Source of the DNA: Parachlamydia sp.
Lineage (GTDB): Bacteria; Chlamydiota; Chlamydiia; Chlamydiales; Parachlamydiaceae
Direction: 5' to 3'
NCBI GenBank assembly: GCA_021298935.1
Contig: JAJTHR010000357.1
Span: forward strand, 1 to 6,108
DNA: 6,108 bases
Made by a program: the position numbers and the translations under genes. Below, one piece after another: positions 1 through 5,978 of this stretch. The notes below the pieces were generated by a model. It was not told the DNA's origin. It did not search any database and saw only the letters and a program-made list of their open reading frames with translations. The number at the start of each line of letters is the position of its first letter. The stretch's first letter is position 1.

Positions 1-2332
1 AGTTAGCTTCAATGACGTGAACCATTCCCTTTAGCGCCACAGCTCGTATACCCTGCTTCAACAGTTCCGTAGGAGCTATTTGCCCTTCCTCGGCTTGACC
101 GAGCGCACTGACATTTTGTTTGAACCAGTGGATAAGCTGGGGATCAACCTTCACTCCCGGGAAAAATTCGCTAAACAAATCTTCAAGGGTATTTACCGCT
201 GAGGAAGATGCAAGTAATTCAGCCGATTGCGTCGTAGCAGCCTTGAGCAGAGGATCTGCAAGGGCATCAGCCAGTGCGATCAATTGCTCTCCCGCCTTAA
301 AAGTCATGATTTTTTCGGCAGAATTTTGATAAATGCCTTGAATGGCGGCAATATCGGCATTGGCTGCATTAAACTCATTCTGGAAGCTAATGCCTCCTTC
401 AGTTAGCAGCGAAGCTAGTTTATCTTTGACAAAAGAGGGAAAGGGTAAATCTTTGACTAATTCTTTCCACATAGATGGAGACATTTGTTCCCCATCTTGA
501 AGATTTTTAAATTTTTGAATGAGGGAGTCTAAAAGCACCTTGATCATTTGATCCGGGCTTACCATTTGCCCCTCTGGGATTACGAGGATGCAGCCTTTTG
601 CCAGAAGGTTGGTTAAGATAAGTTTAAGTCCTTTATCTGCAATTACACCTGCCTGCACCAATTGCGGGTCTTTTGCCTGTAATATCTTTTGCAGTCCTTG
701 CAGCAACCAGCCCGCCAGGGTTTCCTGCGATAAGCGTCCCACTTCCTCCTCAAGCTCTTTATAAGAGGAGGGAATATTTTTTTTCTCTTCACTGACCGAG
801 GCAAGCCCTTTTTGGACTAAGGCGATCGCTGAGGGGTCTTGTTGGATGTAGTAGGAAGCAAAGCCAATGGCAAACGCAGATGGGGCTTTTAAAAAATTGT
901 CAATGTCAACGCCTGCGCCAAAGCGGGATTTTAAAACTTCTTCCGAAGATTTATTTTGGGCAGCCTCTTCGAAGGGTTCATAGAAGGGAATTACTTGATC
1001 AGCAATCCTATTAACAGCCATTTTAGTCAGGGAGCTCGGCAGCGATTGCAATAGGCCCATGGTCCCTGGAAAGAAGCCGAAAAGAACATTTTCGATAACA
1101 GGATGAAAGAGCTGCTGCAATTCGACATGGCGGGCATGTCCATCTTCCATGCTCTTTAGAAAATTCTGATAGGCTTTCCATTTTTCTTCCAATTCATGAA
1201 AATCGATCTCTATATCTCCATGGTGTAAAAAAATGTAGTCATCAAAGGAAAGACGGGCAAATTCAGGAAATAATTGCGCTAAAGCCTGATTTGAAAGGCT
1301 GCCTTTAGCAATGGATTGATTGATTAATTTTTGTTTTTCAGGGCTGATATCAGGAAAAATCGTTGAAATAAGTTCCGCTTGGGTGTTACGGTAGGAGCGG
1401 TACTTCTCTTCAACTTTTGAAAAGTTCTCCATGTCAATTTTAGACAAAAATTGCTCTGATAGAATAGATAGCAGAATTTCCAAAGGATGCTGATTGCTTC
1501 CCTCGTTTTGTTTTTCTATGATGAGGTCTGAAATGGACGTAAATTTATTTGCCAGATCGATGAGGATTAAATCGTTGATCAGCTCTTCATTAGAGGCCAA
1601 TTGATCAAATAATTGATCGGTCATATCCTTTTCATAAGGCCCTTTGGATGCACTTATAGCCTGATGATCAGCAATCGTCTGCTTTAAAAGATTTTTGGAT
1701 ATCTGGGACATGAACTGAAAAAGCTCAACAAGCGGAGCGCCGCCGGCATTAAGCATACGCTCTTCGGCGTGGGCAAGCGTCATTTCCTTATCAGCCGTGT
1801 GGCGATAAATTTGAGCGAAGAGATCCCCCGCTCCCAAAGCCACTGAAAGCATGTCTGACTGCATAAATTGACCATAGTCACGAGCGATAGACCAGGCATG
1901 GCCCATTCCCTGACCAACGACTTCCGCTTTCGTAGAGATCCAGTTAATCAGCGATCCGGCCGTTTGATTAGTTTTGGTAATGGTCTTATGCAAGTCCTGC
2001 AGCGAAAAAGGCAGAGCAGCAATCGAGCTTGGAATTTCTCCTTCCATTTCTAAGGCTTCTGGCGGGATAAACTCCCGCACTTCATCTTCTTCTACTTCTT
2101 CTTCAGAATAAGAATTGGAAGAAAAATCATCCCCTTCACTTTCATCAAGAACTTTTGGCTTAATTAGGGACCAGTTCCAAGGCAGCCAGTCATTGAGCGT
2201 TGAGGCTAGCTGCTGCAGCTTTGACGCTTGCATGCCCACTTTGTCCTGAAGCAAATTGTCCTCAACACGAGCCAATTCTTCGTCTGTAGACTGAGGATTC
2301 ACTTGAGAGTGCTCGGAAGGAACCTTATTCAT
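1..2332 (-). CDS. Large hypothetical protein, 3' end outside the window
   Basis: I do not recognise this protein. The frame is open without a stop from the ATG at 2332 to the left edge, giving 777 codons with the C-terminus missing. The start is supported by GGAG five bases upstream and by an AT-rich intergenic spacer before it. The first 25 residues (MNKVPSEHSQVNPQ...) are polar and rich in S, Q, N, E and P, with no hydrophobic signal peptide. Residues about 62-86 form a strongly acidic Ser/Glu/Asp linker. The rest is Leu/Gln/Lys/Glu-rich and reads as predominantly alpha-helical and soluble. I see no convincing membrane segment, only mildly hydrophobic stretches such as VLFGFFPGTMGLLQSL, and cysteine is very rare. 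It lies downstream of radC on the same strand, after a gap of about 150 bp, so it probably has its own promoter. A secreted or structural chlamydial-specific protein is possible but unproven. Confidence is high that it is a real gene and very low on function. Confidence 0.88.
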   Translation of the reverse strand, partial: MNKVPSEHSQVNPQSTDEELARVEDNLLQDKVGMQASKLQQLASTLNDWLPWNWSLIKPKVLDESEGDDFSSNSYSEEEVEEDEVREFIPPEALEMEGEIPSSIAALPFSLQDLHKTITKTNQTAGSLINWISTKAEVVGQGMGHAWSIARDYGQFMQSDMLSVALGAGDLFAQIYRHTADKEMTLAHAEERMLNAGGAPLVELFQFMSQISKNLLKQTIADHQAISASKGPYEKDMTDQLFDQLASNEELINDLILIDLANKFTSISDLIIEKQNEGSNQHPLEILLSILSEQFLSKIDMENFSKVEEKYRSYRNTQAELISTIFPDISPEKQKLINQSIAKGSLSNQALAQLFPEFARLSFDDYIFLHHGDIEIDFHELEEKWKAYQNFLKSMEDGHARHVELQQLFHPVIENVLFGFFPGTMGLLQSLPSSLTKMAVNRIADQVIPFYEPFEEAAQNKSSEEVLKSRFGAGVDIDNFLKAPSAFAIGFASYYIQQDPSAIALVQKGLASVSEEKKNIPSSYKELEEEVGRLSQETLAGWLLQGLQKILQAKDPQLVQAGVIADKGLKLILTNLLAKGCILVIPEGQMVSPDQMIKVLLDSLIQKFKNLQDGEQMSPSMWKELVKDLPFPSFVKDKLASLLTEGGISFQNEFNAANADIAAIQGIYQNSAEKIMTFKAGEQLIALADALADPLLKAATTQSAELLASSSAVNTLEDLFSEFFPGVKVDPQLIHWFKQNVSALGQAEEGQIAPTELLKQGIRAVALKGMVHVIEAN

Positions 2333-2337
2333 AAAAA

Positions 2338-2341
2338 CTCC
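2338..2341 (-). promoter_or_regulatory. Ribosome binding site of the large hypothetical gene
   Basis: GGAG lies five bases before the ATG at 2332 on the minus strand. It is the clearest Shine-Dalgarno sequence in the window and fixes the start of this otherwise unrecognised gene. Confidence 0.65.
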
Positions 2342-2383
2342 ATTAAACTATTATATATATATTTTAATTACGCTATTACAGAT

Positions 2384-2412
2384 ATAATAACAGAATCTGG
2401 TTAAAATAGTAA
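2384..2412 (-). promoter_or_regulatory. Candidate sigma-70-type promoter for the large hypothetical gene
   Basis: On the minus strand TTACTA (2412-2407, three of six matches to the -35 consensus) is followed after 17 bases by TATTAT (2389-2384, five of six matches to the -10 consensus). This would give a leader of roughly 45 bases before the ATG at 2332. The 2333-2483 spacer is very AT-rich, so chance matches are likely. A TTGACT (2474-2469) nearer radC has no good -10 at proper spacing. I see no hairpin plus T-run terminator for radC, so read-through from the upstream cluster is also possible. Confidence 0.3.
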
Positions 2413-2483
2413 ATACTGCTAGATCGAACTTAACGTAATATTAATGATTATTTAACGCTAATAAAATCAGTCAAGTCTTTTTT

Positions 2484-3179
2484 TTATTCAAACGAGTATC
2501 CTTTCTGCCTAAAAGAAAAAAAGGTGTCGTGACCAACAATTAAGTGGTCAACGACAGGAATCCCCATCAGTCGCCCCGCTTCAACTAAAGACAGTGTCAA
2601 GTCAATATCTCCTTGAGAGGGAGCAGGGTCGCCGCTTGGGTGATTATGGGCAATAATGAAACTGGCAGCTTTGTGACGAATAGCCGGAAAAAAAACTTCA
2701 CGAGGGTGGACGAGCGTTTGCGTCAGGCTTCCGATTGAAATGATTTCGTAGAGAAGAAAATAGTTTTTAGCATCCTGAAGGAGAGCAACAAAGACCTCCC
2801 TTTTTTCATGTTCGACTAATTCTTTTACGAGATGATAGGCATGCAGCGGGTGTTCGATTTTAAAGCGGGGCGCCCTTTCCTGCTTTGAGGCGCGCAGGCC
2901 AAAATTTAAAGCCGCTTTTATTTGGATGGCTTTTGCGTGTCCGATCCCCTTAATGGCAAGAAGCTCCTGGACGCTCGCTTCACTTAAGCCCTTAAGCCCG
3001 CCAAAGGCCAAAAGAAGCTCCTGCGCCAACTGCAAAACGGGCGTTGCTTGAGTCCCATGCCCTAAAATGATCGCCAAAAGCTCGACGAGGGAAAGGGATT
3101 CAGCGCCAAAGCGGGCTAGCCTTTCGCGCGGCCGGTCCTCCAGCGGAAGGCGTTGAACAGAGTAATTAGGGCGTGTCAT
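2484..3179 (-). CDS. radC: RadC family protein (JAB/MPN domain, UPF0758)
   Basis: This is a 231-residue RadC-family protein, a normal length for the family. It opens with the family signature LPLEDRPRERL (residues 11-21). A helix-hairpin-helix DNA-binding segment follows at about 68-90, with KGIG at 77-80. The C-terminal JAB/MPN metal-binding domain carries the HxHPSGD...D motif (His178, His180, Asp191), with an upstream conserved glutamate near 129. The family is historically linked to DNA repair, but its biochemical role is not settled. I chose the ATG at 3179, not the in-frame ATG at 3227, because the extra 16 residues (MCLFLRQISF...) do not resemble RadC N-termini and would lengthen the overlap with hflX from 14 to 62 bases. 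Neither start has a good Shine-Dalgarno, so translation is probably coupled to hflX termination. It is the last gene of the hydrolase-hflX-radC cluster. The metal ligands are all present. Confidence 0.93.
   Translation of the reverse strand: MTRPNYSVQRLPLEDRPRERLARFGAESLSLVELLAIILGHGTQATPVLQLAQELLLAFGGLKGLSEASVQELLAIKGIGHAKAIQIKAALNFGLRASKQERAPRFKIEHPLHAYHLVKELVEHEKREVFVALLQDAKNYFLLYEIISIGSLTQTLVHPREVFFPAIRHKAASFIIAHNHPSGDPAPSQGDIDLTLSLVEAGRLMGIPVVDHLIVGHDTFFSFRQKGYSFE
3164..3179 (+). repeat. 16-bp direct repeat, copy at the hflX/radC junction
   Basis: AATTAGGGCGTGTCAT occurs here and again at 5325-5340 in the same orientation without a mismatch. On the minus strand this copy encodes the last residues and stop of HflX and the first codons of RadC (MTRPN). 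By rough calculation an exact 16-base match within 6 kb is expected by chance about 1% of the time. Confidence 0.5.
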
Positions 3180-4482
3180 TGATTGTTTGATAGCGTAAAA
3201 ACTTATTTGCCGTAGAAAGAGGCACATCGACTTTCAAAAGGACGTCATTTTCAGCATAATCCTGCTGCAAAACTTTTCCCACCCGCATAATTTCGCTAAC
3301 TGTTGCATAGTCGCTTTGTGGAATGCGAAAATGGACAGTTTGGCGTAAAAGCTGCAGCTCGGTGATCATTTTTTCCAACAGTTCGTCGAATCCCTGGCGG
3401 TTTAGGGCCGAAATCATCACATTTTTCGGATAAGACATGCGCAGACGATGGATGATAGAGGGGTGCTCGCTCCGGTCAATTTTATTTAACACTGTGATAA
3501 TCGGCTTTTTGGCCCCCAGTTCTTTTAACACCTCATAAGTCGTGGCCGCCTGCTCTTCAGCCATCGGATGGCTGGCATCGATCAGGTGGAGCAGGATATC
3601 AGCCTCTAAAGCTTCTTCTAAAGTACTTTTAAAGGCGGCCACAAGCGTGTGAGGCAATTTCCTGATAAATCCGACAGTATCGCTGATCAGGATATCCTGG
3701 TTATTGGGCAAGGTGAATTTACGCGTTGTTGTATCCAGAGTGGCAAAAAGCTTGTCTTCGACAAATACGTTGGCATGCGTCAATGCATTTAATAAGGTGG
3801 ACTTTCCTGCATTCGTATAGCCGATAATGGCAAAAACGGGGATTTCATTGCGGTTGCGTGACAACCGCTGGATTTCCCGGTATCCCTTGACCTCCGCGAT
3901 TTCTTTCTGCAGGAGATCGATTTTTCGTCTTAGGATCCGTTTGTCGATCTCAATTTGTTTTTCACCCTCTCCCTTCAAATAGGCTCCGCCCCCACCTGAC
4001 CCAGAAGTCCCCTGCTGGCGCGAAAGGTGTGTCCATAGCCGCTTTAGCCTGGGTGCTTCATATTTTATTTGAGCAAGTTCGATCTGCAACCTGGCCTCTT
4101 TTGTCTGCGCCCGTTGTCCGAATACGCCAAGAATCACTTCGGTGCGGTCCATTACAGGCAGCTTGAAGGCTTTTTCGAGATTGCGCTGCTGCGCAGGAGA
4201 AATTTCATCGTCAAAAATAATGAGATCGGCGGAAAGCTCCTGCGCTTTAATGGTCAATTCCTCTAACTTTCCCTTTCCAATATAGGTAGAGGCGTCATAT
4301 TTTCTTAACGGGCAGGCCTCCTGGCCAATTGAGACGAGACCGAAGGTATCTGCAAGAAGTGTCAGCTCTTCCAGATGCTCTTCACATGTTTTCTTTTGGG
4401 CGCTCCCCTGATAAACGGAAATAAGAAAAGCTTTCTGCTTTTTTTCTTCAATGTGGGAAATGAGTTCACTTTCTTTTTTCAT
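3166..4482 (-). CDS. hflX: GTPase HflX (ribosome-associated, Obg-HflX family)
   Basis: This is a full-length 438-residue HflX, a translational GTPase known in other bacteria to bind the large ribosomal subunit and split stalled or stressed ribosomes. The N-terminal HflX domain includes YIGKGKLEEL (67-76) and the IIFDDEISPAQQRNLE segment (88-103). A glycine-rich linker at about 160-173 and a basic coiled helix (about 175-210) lead into the G domain. That domain has G1 GYTNAGKS (221-228), G2 around FATLDTTTRK (246-255), G3 DTVGF (268-272), G4 NKID (333-336) and G5 SAL (358-360). All nucleotide-binding motifs are intact. The ATG at 4482 overlaps the stop of the upstream hydrolase by four bases (ATGA), and the stop at 3168-3166 lies inside the start region of radC. 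The three genes are therefore probably cotranscribed and translationally coupled. The linker has LKGEGE where many HflX proteins have the TRGPGE type. Confidence 0.97.
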   Translation of the reverse strand: MKKESELISHIEEKKQKAFLISVYQGSAQKKTCEEHLEELTLLADTFGLVSIGQEACPLRKYDASTYIGKGKLEELTIKAQELSADLIIFDDEISPAQQRNLEKAFKLPVMDRTEVILGVFGQRAQTKEARLQIELAQIKYEAPRLKRLWTHLSRQQGTSGSGGGGAYLKGEGEKQIEIDKRILRRKIDLLQKEIAEVKGYREIQRLSRNRNEIPVFAIIGYTNAGKSTLLNALTHANVFVEDKLFATLDTTTRKFTLPNNQDILISDTVGFIRKLPHTLVAAFKSTLEEALEADILLHLIDASHPMAEEQAATTYEVLKELGAKKPIITVLNKIDRSEHPSIIHRLRMSYPKNVMISALNRQGFDELLEKMITELQLLRQTVHFRIPQSDYATVSEIMRVGKVLQQDYAENDVLLKVDVPLSTANKFLRYQTINDTP

Positions 4483-5261
4483 AATGGTCTTGTCTCGTTA
4501 AATTGAAGCGAAAGGCCATCATAGGCCAATTGCACAAAAGAAGGAAGGTAGGCGTTTATTTTTTCATGTTCCAAATCATGCGAAATATGGGTCAGCCAAG
4601 CTTTCTTCACTCCCAATTTGCTGGCAAATTCGACCGCCTCATCCACAGAAAAATGGAGCCTGGAAGAGGTTAAGCGCAGAGCGCTAATAATTAGAGTCTC
4701 CACGCCGCGTAACTGTGAAAAAATGGATTCTTGATACACTCGAATATCGGAAATGTAGGCGAAATTACCAATCCGAAACCCGTTCACTTCCATGTTTGCC
4801 TGTTCATACGTTAAATAGTAAAGCGGCAGCCCTTGAAATACGACTGCCCCTTCGCTTGCCTCAGGCAGAAGGTGAAAATCAAAAGGGGGTTTCTCTTTTT
4901 TAAAAAAGTAGTGAAAACGGTTCTGAATGTCTTTAGCTGTTTTAATCGACAGGAGAATCGGAAGGGGATCTTTTCTTTTAAATAGCAAAGGACGAAAATC
5001 ATCAAGTCCCGCCACATGATCCTGATGAGCATGGGTGAGCAAAACCCCGTCAAGCTGATGGATATTGTGAGTTAAAGCCTGGAAACGAAAGTCCGGTCCG
5101 GCATCAATGAGGAACTGTTTTCCGCCAACAGTTATCAGGGCAGACGGCCGCATCCTTTTATTTAATAAGGAGGAGGAAGTACACGTTTGACAGGCACAAC
5201 CGACAAGGGGGACACCTAAAGAAGAGCCAGTGCCTAAAAATAATAATTCAGCCATAAGCAT
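4479..5261 (-). CDS. MBL-fold metal-dependent hydrolase, PhnP-like
   Basis: This is a 260-residue metallo-beta-lactamase-fold protein resembling PhnP-type phosphodiesterases. It begins ELLFLGTGSSLGVP (5-18). GCxCxTC follows, with Cys22, Cys24 and Cys27, which in E. coli PhnP belong to a structural zinc site. Next are IDAGPDFR (52-59), the HxHxDH motif (His77, His79, Asp81, His82), YISD (Asp172) and LTHISHD (His225, His228). The usual motif-III histidine, expected just before GFRIG (161-165), is not visible. Thr151-Tyr152 stands where relatives have His-Tyr. No other phn genes are nearby, so phosphonate metabolism is unlikely and the substrate is unknown. The gene is first in the cluster with hflX, an order I recall from Chlamydia (CT380-CT379). 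The start could equally be Met3 (ATG at 5255), since neither start has a strong Shine-Dalgarno. Confidence 0.9.
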   Translation of the reverse strand: MLMAELLFLGTGSSLGVPLVGCACQTCTSSSLLNKRMRPSALITVGGKQFLIDAGPDFRFQALTHNIHQLDGVLLTHAHQDHVAGLDDFRPLLFKRKDPLPILLSIKTAKDIQNRFHYFFKKEKPPFDFHLLPEASEGAVVFQGLPLYYLTYEQANMEVNGFRIGNFAYISDIRVYQESIFSQLRGVETLIISALRLTSSRLHFSVDEAVEFASKLGVKKAWLTHISHDLEHEKINAYLPSFVQLAYDGLSLQFNETRPL

Positions 5262-5264
5262 AAA

Positions 5265-5293
5265 AATTTATCACTTTAGCCATTTCATTTCAA
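5265..5293 (-). promoter_or_regulatory. Weak candidate promoter before the hydrolase gene
   Basis: On the minus strand TTGAAA (5293-5288) and TAAATT (5270-5265) are separated by 17 bases. They match the -35 consensus at five and the -10 consensus at four of six positions. The predicted start of transcription, near 5258, falls inside the first ATG of the hydrolase. If the promoter is real, the mRNA would be leaderless, starting translation at the second ATG (5255). That is uncommon, so this may be chance in AT-rich DNA. Confidence 0.18.
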
Positions 5294-5308
5294 AATGAGA
5301 ATAGCTAA

Positions 5309-5716
5309 ACTTATCGTAAATGGAAATTAGGGCGTGTCATCAATTTAACAATAAAAATCTTTGACCCAAAGCCCCTTGGCAGCGGAGCTTCCGGCATTGC
5401 CGCCGGTTTGCTCCACCCGTTTGTCGGCGCTAAAGCCAATTTGAACTGGAGAGGAAAAGAGGGCGTAGAAGCTACCTTAAAACTGCTTATCATCGCCGAG
5501 AAAGTATTAGGTGCCCCTGTTTATTCACCAAACAAAGGCATTTTAAGGCTTGCAATCACCCAAGAACAAGTCGATAATTTCAGCAAATGTGCGTTTAACA
5601 ATCCCGAAGAAACCAGCTGGCTTTCCGACGACGAATGCCTGGGGCTTATACCATCGCTTAATCCAACCCATGGACTCCTGATTAAATCATACCATTTCCC
5701 AAAAATAAAACCATAA
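5309..5716 (+). pseudogene. FAD-dependent oxidoreductase (MnmC/DadA-like), 5' fragment of a broken gene
   Basis: The frame is open from 5309 to the TAA at 5714-5716, with recognisable homology from about 5342 (NLTIKIFDPKPLG) to 5689. The translation contains IFDPKPLG, the end of the second Rossmann strand whose acidic residue normally contacts the FAD ribose. GSGASGIAAGLLHPFVG and NWRGKEG follow, then GILRLAITQEQV and SWLSDDECLGLIPSLNPTHGLLIKS. This pattern is typical of the first 150 or so residues of MnmC-C/DadA-type FAD oxidoreductases. The N-terminal beta-alpha-beta with GxGxxG is absent: a stop precedes 5309 in frame, and there is no ATG before the conserved region, only a TTG at 5408 inside it. 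The last nine codons (YHFPKIKP and stop) come from the inserted palindromic element, so the authentic sequence ends at Ser (5687-5689). It is non-functional as it stands, and expression of a short peptide is unlikely to matter. Confidence 0.8.
5325..5340 (+). repeat. 16-bp direct repeat, copy at the truncated end of the oxidoreductase pseudogene
   Basis: This is the second exact copy of AATTAGGGCGTGTCAT. It is followed by CAATTTAACA and then by the surviving part of the pseudogene, so it marks the point where the N-terminal part of that gene is lost. The TTAG/GGGCGTGTCAT shape resembles the terminal inverted repeat and target of some IS5-family elements as I remember them. No transposase is present, so this is only a possible insertion-sequence scar. 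Confidence 0.45.
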
Positions 5717-5849
5717 TGTTGATTTGTCAGCGCTTCAGATTTAAAGGATCTTTTCGAATTTGATATCTATGAATATCAACAAGGAGAGATCTTTTAAAGA
5801 TGAAGGTGATCACAAGTCAAATTTATGATTTTAATTTCGGGAAATGGTA
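5690..5849 (+). mobile_element. MITE-like palindromic element with TA-flanked terminal inverted repeats
   Basis: The left end ATACCATTTCCC (5689-5700) is matched exactly in inverted orientation at 5839-5850, and the pairing continues inward. Bases 5701-5739 align with the reverse complement of 5799-5838 at roughly three quarters of positions. The arm TTTAAAGGATCT (5740-5751) pairs with 5787-5798 with one G-T pair. TTGATAT (5760-5766) pairs exactly with ATATCAA (5773-5779) around a six-base loop. The whole element is one imperfect palindrome of about 160 bp centred at 5769.5, without a plausible coding sequence. The outermost conserved bases are TA on both sides, compatible with a TA target duplication as in IS630/Tc1-mariner-derived elements. 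It sits inside the oxidoreductase gene. The exact ends and the parent transposase family are inferred. Confidence 0.72.
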
Positions 5850-5850
5850 T

Positions 5851-5870
5851 AAGTTGGACCGGACCAACTT
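5851..5870. repeat. 20-bp near-palindrome abutting the MITE-like element
   Basis: AAGTTGG (5851-5857) and CCAACTT (5864-5870) are exact inverted repeats around ACCGGA. It touches the right end of the palindromic element and overlaps the start of the 3' pseudogene fragment. It has no counterpart at the left end, so it is probably flanking DNA or a rearrangement footprint, not part of the terminal repeat. Confidence 0.4.
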
Positions 5871-5978
5871 CCTTATTTGGAGCAGTTATATGATCAAGTT
5901 TGGGTTTTAGCAGGTATGGGTTCTAAAGGACTTCTTTATCATGCAATGTATGCAAATGAGTTAATAAAAAAACACTAA
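5853..5978 (+). pseudogene. FAD-dependent oxidoreductase (MnmC/DadA-like), 3' fragment of the same broken gene
   Basis: The frame runs from GTT at 5853, just after the palindromic element and directly after an in-frame TAA, to the TAA at 5976-5978. It reads VGPDQLPYLEQLYDQ then VWVLAGMGSKGLLYHA and MYANELIKKH. The W-V-L-x-G-M-G-S-[KR]-G-L-L-Y-H-A pattern is the typical C-terminal FAD-contacting end of MnmC/DadA-like oxidoreductases, the same family as the fragment to the left. It is in a different frame from that fragment. The middle of the enzyme, by my estimate 150-200 residues, is missing, so the element marks an insertion accompanied by a deletion. There is no start codon or Shine-Dalgarno at its beginning. 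Confidence 0.75.

Noticed and set aside
120..329. Plus-strand frames at 120-329 and 1868-2053
   Set aside because: Both lie opposite the continuous 777-codon minus-strand frame, have no ribosome binding site and give low-complexity translations.
2350..2355. Perfect TATAAT on the minus strand just before the large gene
   Set aside because: It lies so close to the ATG that transcription would begin at the ribosome binding site, and no -35 is present at proper spacing. The TA-repeat context makes chance likely.
2448..2483. Terminator after radC
   Set aside because: The stretch after the radC stop is A-rich on the transcribed-strand sense with no stable hairpin followed by a T-run.
4811..5053. 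80-codon minus-strand frame inside the hydrolase
   Set aside because: It overlaps the MBL-fold gene in another frame and has no family features. The hydrolase frame contains all the catalytic motifs.
5311..5493. Minus-strand open frame of 60 codons ending MTRPNFHLR
   Set aside because: It is antisense to the conserved oxidoreductase fragment and reads as a shadow. The MTRPN similarity to the RadC start comes only from the 16-bp repeat.
5408..5716. Intact small gene starting at TTG 5408
   Set aside because: The conserved FAD-binding sequence continues upstream of 5408 in the same frame and the 3' end is supplied by the inserted element, so this is part of a pseudogene.
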